Origin: Methanolobus sp. UBA118
Lineage (GTDB): Archaea > Halobacteriota > Methanosarcinia > Methanosarcinales > Methanosarcinaceae
Reading direction: 5' to 3'
DNA: 32,080 bases
Assembly (NCBI GenBank): GCA_002508635.1
Contig: DACO01000145.1
Coordinates: 52,455-84,534 of the forward strand
The stretch's first letter is position 1. Every line of letters begins with the position of its first letter. Both the position numbers and the translations under genes were made by a program. The notes below the pieces were generated by a model. The model had not been told where the DNA came from. It searched no databases and worked only from the letters and a program-made list of their open reading frames with translations. This document shows, in pieces, positions 1 through 7,904 of the stretch.

Positions 1-357
1 GGCGTGGACGGCATATAGATAGGGGTCGGCGACCCGATGGGTATGCCGATCTCCCACATAATGACCTCCGGAATGAGCGGAATAAGAGCAGCAGGTGATC
101 TTGTTGCAAGAATGGAACTGGCAAAGAGCATGCGCGTCGGTGACGCAAAGGATTACGTTGCAAAGAAGCTGGGTGTTTCCACACTTGATCTAAGTGATGA
201 GTATGTGATGAGGGAATTGAGAGAGGATCTTGGTATTGGTGTAATCACTTCAGTTGCAGGAGCTCCCAAGGGAATTGCTGCAAAGATGAACATCGAGAAG
301 CTTCTTGACATAAAGATTAACTCATGTGAGAAGTTCAGAAATCAGGTGAGCAAATAA
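1..357 (+). CDS. mtbB: Dimethylamine:corrinoid methyltransferase MtbB, copy 1 (3' part, with pyrrolysine codon)
   Basis: Only the C-terminal ~118 residues are in the window; the 5' part lies to the left. Read in frame 1, the sequence crosses a TAG at 16-18 (context VDGI-Pyl-IGVGDP) and ends at TAA 355-357. It aligns without gaps to the complete mtbB copy at 21938..23341, whose TAG is codon 356, the established pyrrolysine position of MtbB. The family demethylates dimethylamine and passes the methyl group to the Co(I) corrinoid protein MtbC; pyrrolysine binds the amine substrate. The first 92 bases are identical to the other copy, after which the two diverge at many third positions. A permease gene follows on the same strand after about 160 bases, which fits a dimethylamine uptake and use unit. 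Confidence 0.95.
23..35 (+). promoter_or_regulatory. Small hairpin just after the mtbB amber codon
   Basis: GGGTC (23-27) and GACCC (31-35) pair perfectly around a GGC loop, starting four bases after the TAG at 16-18. The same hairpin is at 23010-23022 in the second mtbB. It is a candidate PYLIS-like element, but it is short and inside coding sequence, so it may reflect only protein constraint. Confidence 0.3.
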
Positions 358-373
358 GCGTTAATTGCTGCCA

Positions 374-411
374 TGCAGGCTGTGCCTGTACGGTGGCTTA
401 TGATGCCTGCA
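374..411 (+). other. Intercistronic hairpin between mtbB and permease
   Basis: TGCAGGC (374-380) pairs perfectly with GCCTGCA (405-411), with a possible inner GCC/GGC pairing. It is not followed by a T-tract, so it looks more like an RNA processing or stability element or attenuator than a terminator. Confidence 0.35.
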
Positions 412-518
412 ACTTTCCGCAGATAATGAAAACATAACCTCCAATTTATGAAACTCATTAATGCTCTTTCGGAAGGTCTGCAGGTATCAGTAATTATTAT
501 CAAACGAAGGTGAAATAT

Positions 519-2006
519 ATGAATTCGAATGAAGAACCGGGGATTGACTGGCAGCATGCCGAGCAATGCTCAAAAGTGGTATGTGAGTCCGGCGAGTCCG
601 GTGGACTTGAGCGCTCGATCGACTGGAAACAGGGTCTTGCGATTGCTGTTGGTGTGCCTCTTCTGATCCTGCCGTCGATCGGTTATTTTGCAGGCTGGCT
701 ATGGTCGGCTGCTATTATTGTATGGGGTCTTTCCGTATTCCAGGGTTTTATGCAGAATCTGGCATATGGTGAACTTGCAACAACATTTCCAAAGGCATCC
801 GGACTGCCCGGGTTTGCACAGAACGTGTTCAAAACACCTGACTACGCAGGAAAGTATGACAGGGGTAAATTGATAGGTGGATTCAGTGCCTGGAGTTACT
901 GGTTTGCATGGAATCCCGTACTTGCTATCTTTGCAATTCTTGTGGGTTTCTACCTGCACAGTCTCTTCCCCTCACTTGCAAATACATTCACTGAATATCA
1001 GCTATCGCTTGCTGCAGGAATCGTGATATTCGGAGGTCTCATACTTGTCAACTATCGTGGCGTATCAAGCGGTGCGCTGGTAGGTTATATCCTTGCAGCA
1101 CTTGCATTTGTACCATTGATCATTATTGCCCTGGCACCATACGCCACAGGGGATTTCGTGCTTTCGAACATCACCAGCACCTGGTTGCCAACAGACTGGG
1201 TATGGAATCTTAACAGTATACTTGTCCTGCTGGGTATATTCGCGATGGCTCAATGGAGTGCATGTGCATGGGAAACGGCAGCTATATACGGTCCTGAATA
1301 CAGAAACCCGGGAACAGATGTTCCAAAAGCATTGTTCTCCTGCGGTGCGATCTGTTTCTTTGCATATGTAATCGTGCAGACAACAGTTACCGGTGTGCTA
1401 GGTATAGAGGGTATCGCCAACGCACCGATCGATCCTATGCTTCCGGTTGCACAGGCATCCCTTGGTGATATAGGTTCAACCATCGCTATTGTAATGCTCA
1501 TTGCTGCAATGGTGCTCATCATCCAGACTGCATACCTTGGATCTTCAAGGGCAATGCACTCAATGGCAGTCGAAGGAAACCTGCCAAAGGTATTCGGTAA
1601 AGTGAACAGTCACGGAACTCCTGTGTTCGCCATGGTAATTATCGGCCTGTTCAACCTTGTGCTCATATCAATGGGTACTCCAACAGCTATCCTTGCAGCA
1701 TCTGCCATAGGATATGTCTGCGCCAATGGTATCAGCCTCTTTGCATATGTAAAGGCAAAGATGAACCCCCACCTTGTAGGTCTCGAGAGGCCTTTCAAGG
1801 CACCAAAGGGATGGAAGAATGTCGCACTGATGTTCGGTCTGTTCAACATTCCTCTCTGTCTGATAGGTATAATCTATCTCAACAGTATCGAAGGAAGCTG
1901 GTTCTCAACAGGTGTAGGAATAGTCGTACTGGCTCTGTACATACCCATGTGGTATTATTCACAGCATGAGAGCCATGTGGCAAGATCAGAACCACAGACT
2001 GCATGA
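519..2006 (+). CDS. APC-family permease, probable methylamine transporter
   Basis: About 495-residue integral membrane protein of the amino acid-polyamine-organocation superfamily, with around 12 hydrophobic segments from residue ~35 to ~480 and an early glycine-rich segment typical of APC transporters. In Methanosarcina, permeases of this type sit beside mtmB or mtbB and are annotated as mono- or dimethylamine permeases. Its place downstream of mtbB on the same strand suggests uptake of dimethylamine or a related amine, but the substrate is inferred only from context. I chose ATG at 519 because AAGGTG at 507-512 sits at normal Shine-Dalgarno distance; the in-frame GTG at 510 lies inside that site. 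A strong hairpin/T-tract terminator follows the stop. Confidence 0.85.
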   Translation: MNSNEEPGIDWQHAEQCSKVVCESGESGGLERSIDWKQGLAIAVGVPLLILPSIGYFAGWLWSAAIIVWGLSVFQGFMQNLAYGELATTFPKASGLPGFAQNVFKTPDYAGKYDRGKLIGGFSAWSYWFAWNPVLAIFAILVGFYLHSLFPSLANTFTEYQLSLAAGIVIFGGLILVNYRGVSSGALVGYILAALAFVPLIIIALAPYATGDFVLSNITSTWLPTDWVWNLNSILVLLGIFAMAQWSACAWETAAIYGPEYRNPGTDVPKALFSCGAICFFAYVIVQTTVTGVLGIEGIANAPIDPMLPVAQASLGDIGSTIAIVMLIAAMVLIIQTAYLGSSRAMHSMAVEGNLPKVFGKVNSHGTPVFAMVIIGLFNLVLISMGTPTAILAASAIGYVCANGISLFAYVKAKMNPHLVGLERPFKAPKGWKNVALMFGLFNIPLCLIGIIYLNSIEGSWFSTGVGIVVLALYIPMWYYSQHESHVARSEPQTA

Positions 2007-2021
2007 AAACAAAGATGCTGG

Positions 2022-2059
2022 CAGCAAGCATATTTTAAATGCTTGCTGTACGATTTTTT
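2022..2059 (+). terminator. Terminator after permease gene
   Basis: CAGCAAGCAT (2022-2031) and ATGCTTGCTG (2039-2048) form a perfect 10-bp stem with a 7-base loop. A run of six T at 2054-2059 follows after five bases. The convergent regulator gene ends at 2076, so the stem may serve both sides. Confidence 0.75.
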
Positions 2060-2075
2060 ATTTTATATTACAGTT

Positions 2076-2858
2076 TTAATCACAGATATTTTCAGACCTG
2101 TCTTTATAATAGCTGAAAAGCTCCCGGCTCCACTCAAGTGCCCTGGAGTCAAAGCTCATTATGATCCGGTGATCGTATTGTCCCTGCTTATCAAAGAAGC
2201 AGAGAAACAGGAATCGATCGGTTGTGACAAGAGTTGCAAGACCTGATACTTCATTTGAGACAGAAAGATCAGTGCTTTCACAATCCAGAAATTTTTGCAT
2301 ATCTTCTGTATAATCGTTCTGCATTCTTTTGTGTACTGAGCTGCTCAGGACAAGAGAGAAGTCAATACCTTTTTCGGCAAGCTTTGAATAAAGAGCAGGG
2401 TATTCCGGATGGAAGTACGCATTAAAGGCCATAATGTAGCCGGACTTATCGATGTTTTCAGTAAACTCTTCCGGAAATTCAAAAAGATAGTTCAGGTCAG
2501 GCTCTATAACCAGATAATTTCCCAGTTCCCCCAGTCTTTTCAGAAGATGTCCTGGGATACCGCTCAGGTCGCGGTTCAGCCAGTAACTGCTGTTATCCTC
2601 GAAGACTTCCACCGCCTGCAAAAGAGGCAGCATGTTCTCAACCATTACCCTCCCCATATCGGTCAGGATATAATAATCATTGTTCTGGATAACAAGTCCA
2701 TGCTCTTTTAGTTTTTTAATCTGGGGAATAAGGGCCGTGGAGGTCACATTGAGACTTGTTTTAATCTCTTCACGGCTTTTCTGACCCTCTACCAGAAGTA
2801 ACAGGACATTCTTTCGTTTTTCCGAATTAAAGATTATATCGATCAACGACTTGTTCAT
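2076..2858 (-). CDS. Winged-helix regulator, DUF1724/Msr-like methanogen family
   Basis: 260-residue protein. Residues ~10-75 form an ArsR-like winged helix (segments KRKNVLLLLVEG and TSTALIPQIKKLKEHGLV, then the wing). The C-terminal ~170 residues resemble the DUF1724 domain typical of methanogen regulators. In Methanosarcina acetivorans, regulators of this architecture (Msr proteins) control methyltransferase operons, some with partner sensor kinases. Here it lies on the same strand as a response regulator and histidine kinase (gap 62 bases to the response regulator), and it faces the permease. A role in controlling methylamine genes is likely by context; the actual targets are not visible. 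The start is the ATG at 2858. The stop is TAA. Confidence 0.8.
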   Translation of the reverse strand: MNKSLIDIIFNSEKRKNVLLLLVEGQKSREEIKTSLNVTSTALIPQIKKLKEHGLVIQNNDYYILTDMGRVMVENMLPLLQAVEVFEDNSSYWLNRDLSGIPGHLLKRLGELGNYLVIEPDLNYLFEFPEEFTENIDKSGYIMAFNAYFHPEYPALYSKLAEKGIDFSLVLSSSVHKRMQNDYTEDMQKFLDCESTDLSVSNEVSGLATLVTTDRFLFLCFFDKQGQYDHRIIMSFDSRALEWSRELFSYYKDRSENICD

Positions 2859-2920
2859 TGGAATTACCTGCCACTCCTGTTTATTTTATAAGTTTTGTTA
2901 TCTTCCTGCTGTTTGAAATC

Positions 2921-3331
2921 CTATGAACCTGTAAGCTCTTTTCTTCCCCCGTCATCCATTTTGTGTCTGTAAAGTGCGATTTCAATATTGCTATGCAGAT
3001 CATTGATCTTAAATGGCTTGACTATGTAGCCATAAGGTCTGGTAACCTTGGCCCTTTCCAGTACCTCGTCATCGGAGAATGCTGTCAGGTAGATTACGGG
3101 AATATCATATTTCTTGTGTATCTCTTCCACAGCCTGGACCCCATCCATCTCCCCTTTCAGCATCACATCCATGAGGATCAGATCCGGAAAAGTGATCTCT
3201 GTCATCTTTATGGCTTCCTCGCCTGTTGAAGCGATCGCCGGAACTGCATAGCCCAGGCTTTTTAGTTTCTTTTTGATATTGAGGGCAATGATGTTCTCAT
3301 CCTCAACTACCAGTATCTTTGTTTCTTCCAT
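2921..3331 (-). CDS. Stand-alone response regulator receiver protein
   Basis: 136-residue single receiver domain: acidic pair E10/D11 (VVEDEN), phospho-acceptor Asp at residue 55 (LILMDVM), conserved Thr in YLTAFSD and Lys in YIVKPF. No output domain follows, as in many archaeal receiver-only proteins that relay to other partners. An upstream in-frame ATG at 3352 overlaps the kinase stop, but I prefer ATG at 3331 because a GGTGA site lies just before it. It is 17 bases downstream of the histidine kinase gene, so the two are almost certainly cotranscribed and form a pair. The stop codon is TAG (2921-2923), notable in an organism that decodes TAG as pyrrolysine: readthrough would add 18 sense codons before TAA. 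Confidence 0.88.
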   Translation of the reverse strand: MEETKILVVEDENIIALNIKKKLKSLGYAVPAIASTGEEAIKMTEITFPDLILMDVMLKGEMDGVQAVEEIHKKYDIPVIYLTAFSDDEVLERAKVTRPYGYIVKPFKINDLHSNIEIALYRHKMDDGGRKELTGS

Positions 3332-3348
3332 ATGTTCACCTGTGATCT

Positions 3349-5394
3349 TCATCGATTTAATATTATAACGAAATTTGTACCCTCTGTATTTTCAAGTTCA
3401 ATGCTACCTTCTATCTGGCTTGTCAGTGTGGTTACCAGTTGCAGGCCAAGTGAATCCGTCTCCCTGAAATCTATATCTTCAGGGAATCCGACTCCGTTAT
3501 CTCCCACTTCGAGCGTCAGCTTATCATCAACTGAATGCAGATTTACGTATATTTCTCCATCCTGGCCCGGTTCGAACGCATGTTTGAATGAGTTGGAGAC
3601 AAGTTCATTCACTATCATCCCAAGTGGAATGGCGGTGTCCATATCAAGGAAAATATTGTCAATATCCATTTTAACCTGGATCTTGTCTTTGTCCATGATA
3701 TAGGAGTAAGATAACTCATTAACAAGCTTCATGATATAATCAGAGAAATCAATACTTTCCATGTCCTGTGATCTGTATAGCTCCTCATGAACCAGCGCCA
3801 TTGATACTACTCTGTTCTGGCTTTCTCTGAAGGCTTCGATCACATTCTCGTTTTCAAATTTCTCAGATTCAAGATCAAGGAGGCTTGAGATCACCTGCAG
3901 ATTATTTTTGATACGGTGATGTATCTCTTTTTTACGTATCTCTTCCACTTTTTTCCGTTCGTCCATCATCCTGGAGAGGGTTTCCCTTGTTTTTTCAATT
4001 CCTTCGGTCAGTATGCGGAAATCCCCTTCTCCGTATACTTCTACTTTTCTTGAGAAATCATTGTTCTGGACCGCTGTCAATACTTCGTTCGAGTCCCTGA
4101 TAATGGTGTCAAGGGAAGCTGCAAAGTTGTCCAGTGTATCTGCAAGTTGTTTGAATTCTCCCTTTACATCCAGATCGGAACGTTCGTTTAACTTTCCGTT
4201 TGCAAGTTCATTGGTCAGTCGGATTGTATCTCTGATAGGTGCTATCACCGTCTCAAGTATCTCGTTCAGACCCATGGGTATTTCCCTGAAATCAACTTCT
4301 ACGTCCGTGTTTGCCCTAGAGTCCAGTTTTCCTCTGATAGCATCGTTTGAGATGCTTTTAAAATCCTGTACTATATTTTTGATCGGCCGGTTAAAGGACA
4401 TTCCAATAAGATAGGAAACTCCAGCCATGAAAATAACAGATACAAGGGATATCTGAAGAAGTCTGTCGCTAAGTGCTGTCACACCGGCAAATATCTCATC
4501 TCTGGGAACCACCAGTATAAAAGAGAAATTCCCTGTTCTGATAGGCTCATAGAACATGACCACCTCTTCTCCGGTGCTTGGATCTATTGTTTCCACATGA
4601 CCGCTTTTACCCTCTCTTATATCGTCTGCAGCCTTTGATATTTCCGGGATGTCGAAATCATAAAGTGTTTTCTCACCTATCCAGTCCTTGTTAAAAGGAT
4701 GTGAGACAAGTATACCGGTGTTTCCTGTCATAAAAGCATAGCCGGTATCGAATGCTTTTACATTGCTTATTTCATCGTCAAGGTAGTTCAGTGAGACATC
4801 CACCCCTCCGATCCCTTCAAATTCCTCGCCATTCAGGATCGGATATACATAACTTACGATGAACACACCCTCATAGTAGTAAGGTTCTGTGAGTGTCTCA
4901 TTTTTGGTTATCTTCGGAACCTGGTAGTAATCAAGGCTTTCATAATCAAGCAGAGGTTCAAGCTCTATATCACCGTCTATCTTGTTCCAGTAGGGAATGA
5001 ACCTGCCTGTGGAATCATGACCGGCAGCGTTTATATACATTTCATCCTGGCCATCAAAGGCATCGGGTTCATAGGCGACATATGTGCCAAGAAGATGAGG
5101 ATGTTCCTCCAGAAGATTATAGAGCATCGTATTTGCTTCTTCCCTGCTCATGGAGTCATAACTGCTCATGCTTACTGCAATGGTTTCGGCAATTGCCTGA
5201 TTCTTTTCCATATCCCCGTTGAAATCGTTGGCATAGCTTCTGGCTATTTCTGTTGCCTGTTTGTATGCAAGTTCCTCTTCCTGACTCGTCACGGTTGAAA
5301 TTGTCATTGCAGTACTGGCCACAAGTACAAGCAGTGTACCCACGACTATATACAGTATTAACTTAGCCTTCAAAGGCATATCTTTAAGTTTCAT
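3349..5394 (-). CDS. Membrane sensor histidine kinase (dCache-HAMP-HisKA_2-HATPase)
   Basis: 681 residues. TM1 is ~11-33; the extracellular double-Cache sensor is ~40-300, including GHDSTGRFIPYW (125-136) and TEPYYY (169-174); TM2 is ~311-334; HAMP and a second HAMP-like linker follow to ~475. The HisKA_2 phosphorylation segment EIHHRIKNNLQ is at 490-500, with phospho-His at 492/493. The N box is IVNELVSNSFKH (594-605) and the G box GDNGVGFP (631-638). It autophosphorylates and should signal to the receiver protein encoded directly downstream. The periplasmic-side Cache domain implies an external small-molecule ligand; in this setting a methylated amine is plausible but unproven. It is divergent from mtmC1, with 294 bases between. 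Confidence 0.9.
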   Translation of the reverse strand: MKLKDMPLKAKLILYIVVGTLLVLVASTAMTISTVTSQEEELAYKQATEIARSYANDFNGDMEKNQAIAETIAVSMSSYDSMSREEANTMLYNLLEEHPHLLGTYVAYEPDAFDGQDEMYINAAGHDSTGRFIPYWNKIDGDIELEPLLDYESLDYYQVPKITKNETLTEPYYYEGVFIVSYVYPILNGEEFEGIGGVDVSLNYLDDEISNVKAFDTGYAFMTGNTGILVSHPFNKDWIGEKTLYDFDIPEISKAADDIREGKSGHVETIDPSTGEEVVMFYEPIRTGNFSFILVVPRDEIFAGVTALSDRLLQISLVSVIFMAGVSYLIGMSFNRPIKNIVQDFKSISNDAIRGKLDSRANTDVEVDFREIPMGLNEILETVIAPIRDTIRLTNELANGKLNERSDLDVKGEFKQLADTLDNFAASLDTIIRDSNEVLTAVQNNDFSRKVEVYGEGDFRILTEGIEKTRETLSRMMDERKKVEEIRKKEIHHRIKNNLQVISSLLDLESEKFENENVIEAFRESQNRVVSMALVHEELYRSQDMESIDFSDYIMKLVNELSYSYIMDKDKIQVKMDIDNIFLDMDTAIPLGMIVNELVSNSFKHAFEPGQDGEIYVNLHSVDDKLTLEVGDNGVGFPEDIDFRETDSLGLQLVTTLTSQIEGSIELENTEGTNFVIILNR

Positions 5395-5550
5395 ACAATG
5401 ACCTTTTTTCTTGATATCGAATCCTGCAGTATCAATTGATACATGAATTTCTATTTGATCTGACTGCTTTAAAATAAACGTGTGATTGGATTACAATGGC
5501 ATTGTAATGTTTCACTATGGTTATAATTGCAAATTCCAAGAAATAAAAAG

Positions 5551-5561
5551 TTTTAAATATT
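5551..5561 (+). promoter_or_regulatory. TATA box for mtmC1-mtmB1
   Basis: TTTTAAATATT lies ~130 bases upstream of the mtmC1 ATG in an AT-rich stretch, which implies a leader of about 100 bases. The leader (about 5585-5688) carries no clear reading frame. The region 5395-5688 is also the divergent upstream region of the histidine kinase. Confidence 0.5.
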
Positions 5562-5688
5562 AGGAAGTAGGTTGAAGATTACCGTATGCCTGTAACTAGT
5601 GAAGGACCCAAGTCATAGATTTGAAAAACATCTAAAAACGTCATTCATCGTCTTGACACTAGCCAGGGACCATTAAGGAGACAAAAAT

Positions 5689-6345
5689 ATGTCAAAGCAG
5701 GAAATTTTAGACAAACTCAGAGATACCATTGTCAATCAGAACATCAATGGTTGTGCAGAAGCTACCCAGGAAGCCCTGGATTCGGGACTTACTGCTGTTG
5801 AGATCATAAACGCTGGTCTTTCTCCTGGAATGAAGATCGTCGGAGACAAATTCGAAGCAGCAGAGATCTATCTTCCACAGATCATGATGTCCGCAAAGGC
5901 AATGAATGCGGCAATGGAGATCCTCTTGCCAGTACTCGAAGAGGAGAAGGGAGAAGCTGACGAGGGTGCAGGTCTTGCAATCACATATGTGCAGGAAGGA
6001 GATATCCACGATATCGGTCACCGCCTTGTAACAACCATGCTCGGTGCAAACGGTTTCAAGATCGTTGACATGGGAGTTGACGTTCCAAACGAGAAGGTCA
6101 CAGAAGAAGTGGCTAACAATAAGGGTAAGAAAATCCTGCTCGTAGGTTCAGCACTCATGACAACATCCATGCTCGGACAGAAGGACACAGTCGAGATGCT
6201 CTCCGAAGAAGGACTGAGGGACTCCGTGAAGATCATGTTCGGTGGAGCACCAGTATCCGAGAAATGGATCGAGGAGATCGGGGCAGACGCAACAGCAGAG
6301 AATGCAGCTGATGCAGCCCGTGTGGCACTCAATCTTATGAAGTAA
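5689..6345 (+). CDS. mtmC: Monomethylamine corrinoid protein MtmC, copy 1
   Basis: 218-residue corrinoid protein. It has an N-terminal helical cap (~1-90) and a B12-binding Rossmann domain with EGDIHDIG (103-110; His107 is the lower cobalt ligand), a GSALMTT loop and GGAPV. It carries the methyl group from MtmB to MtbA as methyl-Co(III). MtmC rather than MttC or MtbC is assigned because it lies 14 bases upstream of mtmB and matches the MtmC pattern GDIHDIGHRLVTTMLGANGF. A second copy (23435..24091) differs at scattered positions only. The translation signal is AAGGAG ahead of the ATG. Confidence 0.95.
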   Translation: MSKQEILDKLRDTIVNQNINGCAEATQEALDSGLTAVEIINAGLSPGMKIVGDKFEAAEIYLPQIMMSAKAMNAAMEILLPVLEEEKGEADEGAGLAITYVQEGDIHDIGHRLVTTMLGANGFKIVDMGVDVPNEKVTEEVANNKGKKILLVGSALMTTSMLGQKDTVEMLSEEGLRDSVKIMFGGAPVSEKWIEEIGADATAENAADAARVALNLMK

Positions 6346-6359
6346 GGAGGATACGTAAA

Positions 6360-7736
6360 ATGACATTTTCAAGATCACTTGATGTTTATGAGTTCTATGA
6401 AAGGGCAAAGAAGGGAGAGAAGACAACCCAGGATGACTGGGACCTTATGACCATCCCGATGAAGGCAATGGAACTCAAGCAGAAGTACGACCTCGACTTC
6501 AAAGGAGAATTCGTACCAACTGACAAGGACATGATGGAAAACCTCTTCAAAGCAGGTTTTGAGATGCTCCTTGACTGTGGTATCTACTGTACGGACACCA
6601 GCCGTGTGGTAAAGTACACAGAAGATGAGATCTGGGATGCTATTAACAACGTACAGAAGGAATTCACACTTGGTACCGGCAGAGAGGCTATCAGGGTCCA
6701 CAAGAGAAGTGTCGGTGACAAGAGAAAGCCAGTGGTCCAGGGAGGTCCAACAGGTTCACCAATTTCCGAGGACATGTTCATGCCTGTACACATGAGCTAT
6801 GCACTTGAGAAGGAAGTCGATACAATTGTCAACGGTGTCATGATGACAGTCCGTGGCAAGCCACCAATTCCAAAGAGCCCTTACGAGGTACTTGCAGCCA
6901 AGACTGAAACAAGACTCATTAAAAATGCATGTGCAATGGCCGGCAGGCCTGGCATGGCCATATAGGGACCAGAGACTTCCCTGTCCGCTCAGGGAAATAT
7001 ATCTGCTGACTGTGCCGGTGGCATGGCCTGCAGTGACAGTCATGAAGTTTCACAACTCAATGAGCTGAAAATTGATCTTGATGCACTGAGTGTTATTGCA
7101 CACTACAATGCAAACAGTGACATCATCATGGATGAGCAGATGCCTATCTTTGGTGGCTATGCCGGTGGCATAGAAGAAACCACGATAGTCAACATCGCAA
7201 CCCACATCAATGCATTTGTAATGAGCAATGCAAGCTGGCACCTTGACGGTCCGGTTCACATCCGCTGGGGATCCACAAACACCCGTGAGACCCTCATGAT
7301 CGCTGGCTGGGCATGTGCAACTATCTCAGAGTTCACTGACATGCTCTCAGGTAACCAGTATTACCCATGTGCAGGTCCGTGTACCGAGATGTGCCTGCTC
7401 GAAGCATCCGCACAGTCCATCACCGATACAGCTTCAGGCCGTGAGATCCTCTCCGGTGTAGCATCTGCAAAGGGTGTTGTACAGGATAAGACCACAGGTA
7501 TGGAAGCCAGGATGATGGGAGAAGCAGCAAGAGCAACCGCAGGAATGGACATCGAGGATGTCAACAAGGTACTCGATCTGCTTGTAAGTTCCTACGAGGG
7601 CAATTATGCAAATGCACCACAGGGTAAGACCTTCCAGGAATGTTACGACATCGCTACCGTAACGCCAACAGACGAATACGTCAAGGTCTACGAAGGCGCA
7701 CGCAAAAAGCTCGAAGAATTCGGACTTACATTCTAA
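6360..7736 (+). CDS. mtmB: Monomethylamine:corrinoid methyltransferase MtmB, copy 1 (pyrrolysine protein)
   Basis: 458 codons read through an in-frame TAG at 6963-6965, codon 202, the known pyrrolysine position of MtmB. The reading frame continues at once with the conserved GPETSLSAQGN. TIM-barrel active-site residues known from the M. barkeri MtmB structure are present: Glu229 (SHEVSQ), Glu259 (MDEQMP), Gln333 and Tyr335 (GNQYYP). The enzyme binds monomethylamine through pyrrolysine and methylates Co(I)-MtmC. Automatic annotation would split it at the TAG. The stop is TAA. The start ATG has GGAGG eight bases upstream. It is cotranscribed with mtmC1. A conserved two-hairpin element follows the stop. 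Confidence 0.97.
6977..6996 (+). promoter_or_regulatory. PYLIS stem-loop after mtmB1 amber codon
   Basis: TTCCCTG (6977-6983) pairs perfectly with CAGGGAA (6990-6996) around TCCGCT, beginning 12 bases after the TAG. This is the core of the published PYLIS element of mtmB, which is reported to be helpful but not essential for UAG decoding. Bases 6959-7000 are identical in mtmB2. Confidence 0.75.
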
Positions 7737-7750
7737 GTCCGGAAATCACT

Positions 7751-7805
7751 GTGATAACATAGTTTATCACTTCCCTAACGAGCCGGCGCCTAATCACCGC
7801 TGGCT
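7751..7805 (+). other. Conserved two-hairpin 3' element after mtmB1
   Basis: Hairpin A: GTGATAA (7751-7757)/TTATCAC (7764-7770), loop CATAGT. Hairpin B: AGCCGGCG (7781-7788)/CGCTGGCT (7798-7805) with one G-U pair, loop ending CTAATCAC. The same pair of hairpins follows mtmB2 at 25497-25550, where hairpin B has A-U in place of G-U. No T-tract follows this copy. The element could be a processing, stability or partial termination signal. Confidence 0.6.
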
Positions 7806-7817
7806 CAACTTCCAGAC

Positions 7818-7828
7818 ATTTATATTGA
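7818..7828 (+). promoter_or_regulatory. TATA-like element before mtbA1
   Basis: ATTTATATTGA lies ~80 bases before the mtbA1 ATG and would place the start of transcription near 7850. It suggests mtbA1 has its own promoter besides any readthrough from mtmB1. Confidence 0.45.
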
Positions 7829-7904
7829 TAAGACAGAAAATGATCTCCAAGATCTCAATGGCTGGTCTCCAATTGCCAGCCATCTCTTCTTCAGGAACCA
7901 AATT

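Noticed and set aside
6963..6965. In-frame TAG codons that would split mtmB, mttB and mtbB into two ORFs each (pseudogene or frameshift reading)
   Set aside because: All five lie exactly at known pyrrolysine positions, the downstream frame is conserved, and a tRNA-Pyl gene is present. They are sense codons, not nonsense mutations.
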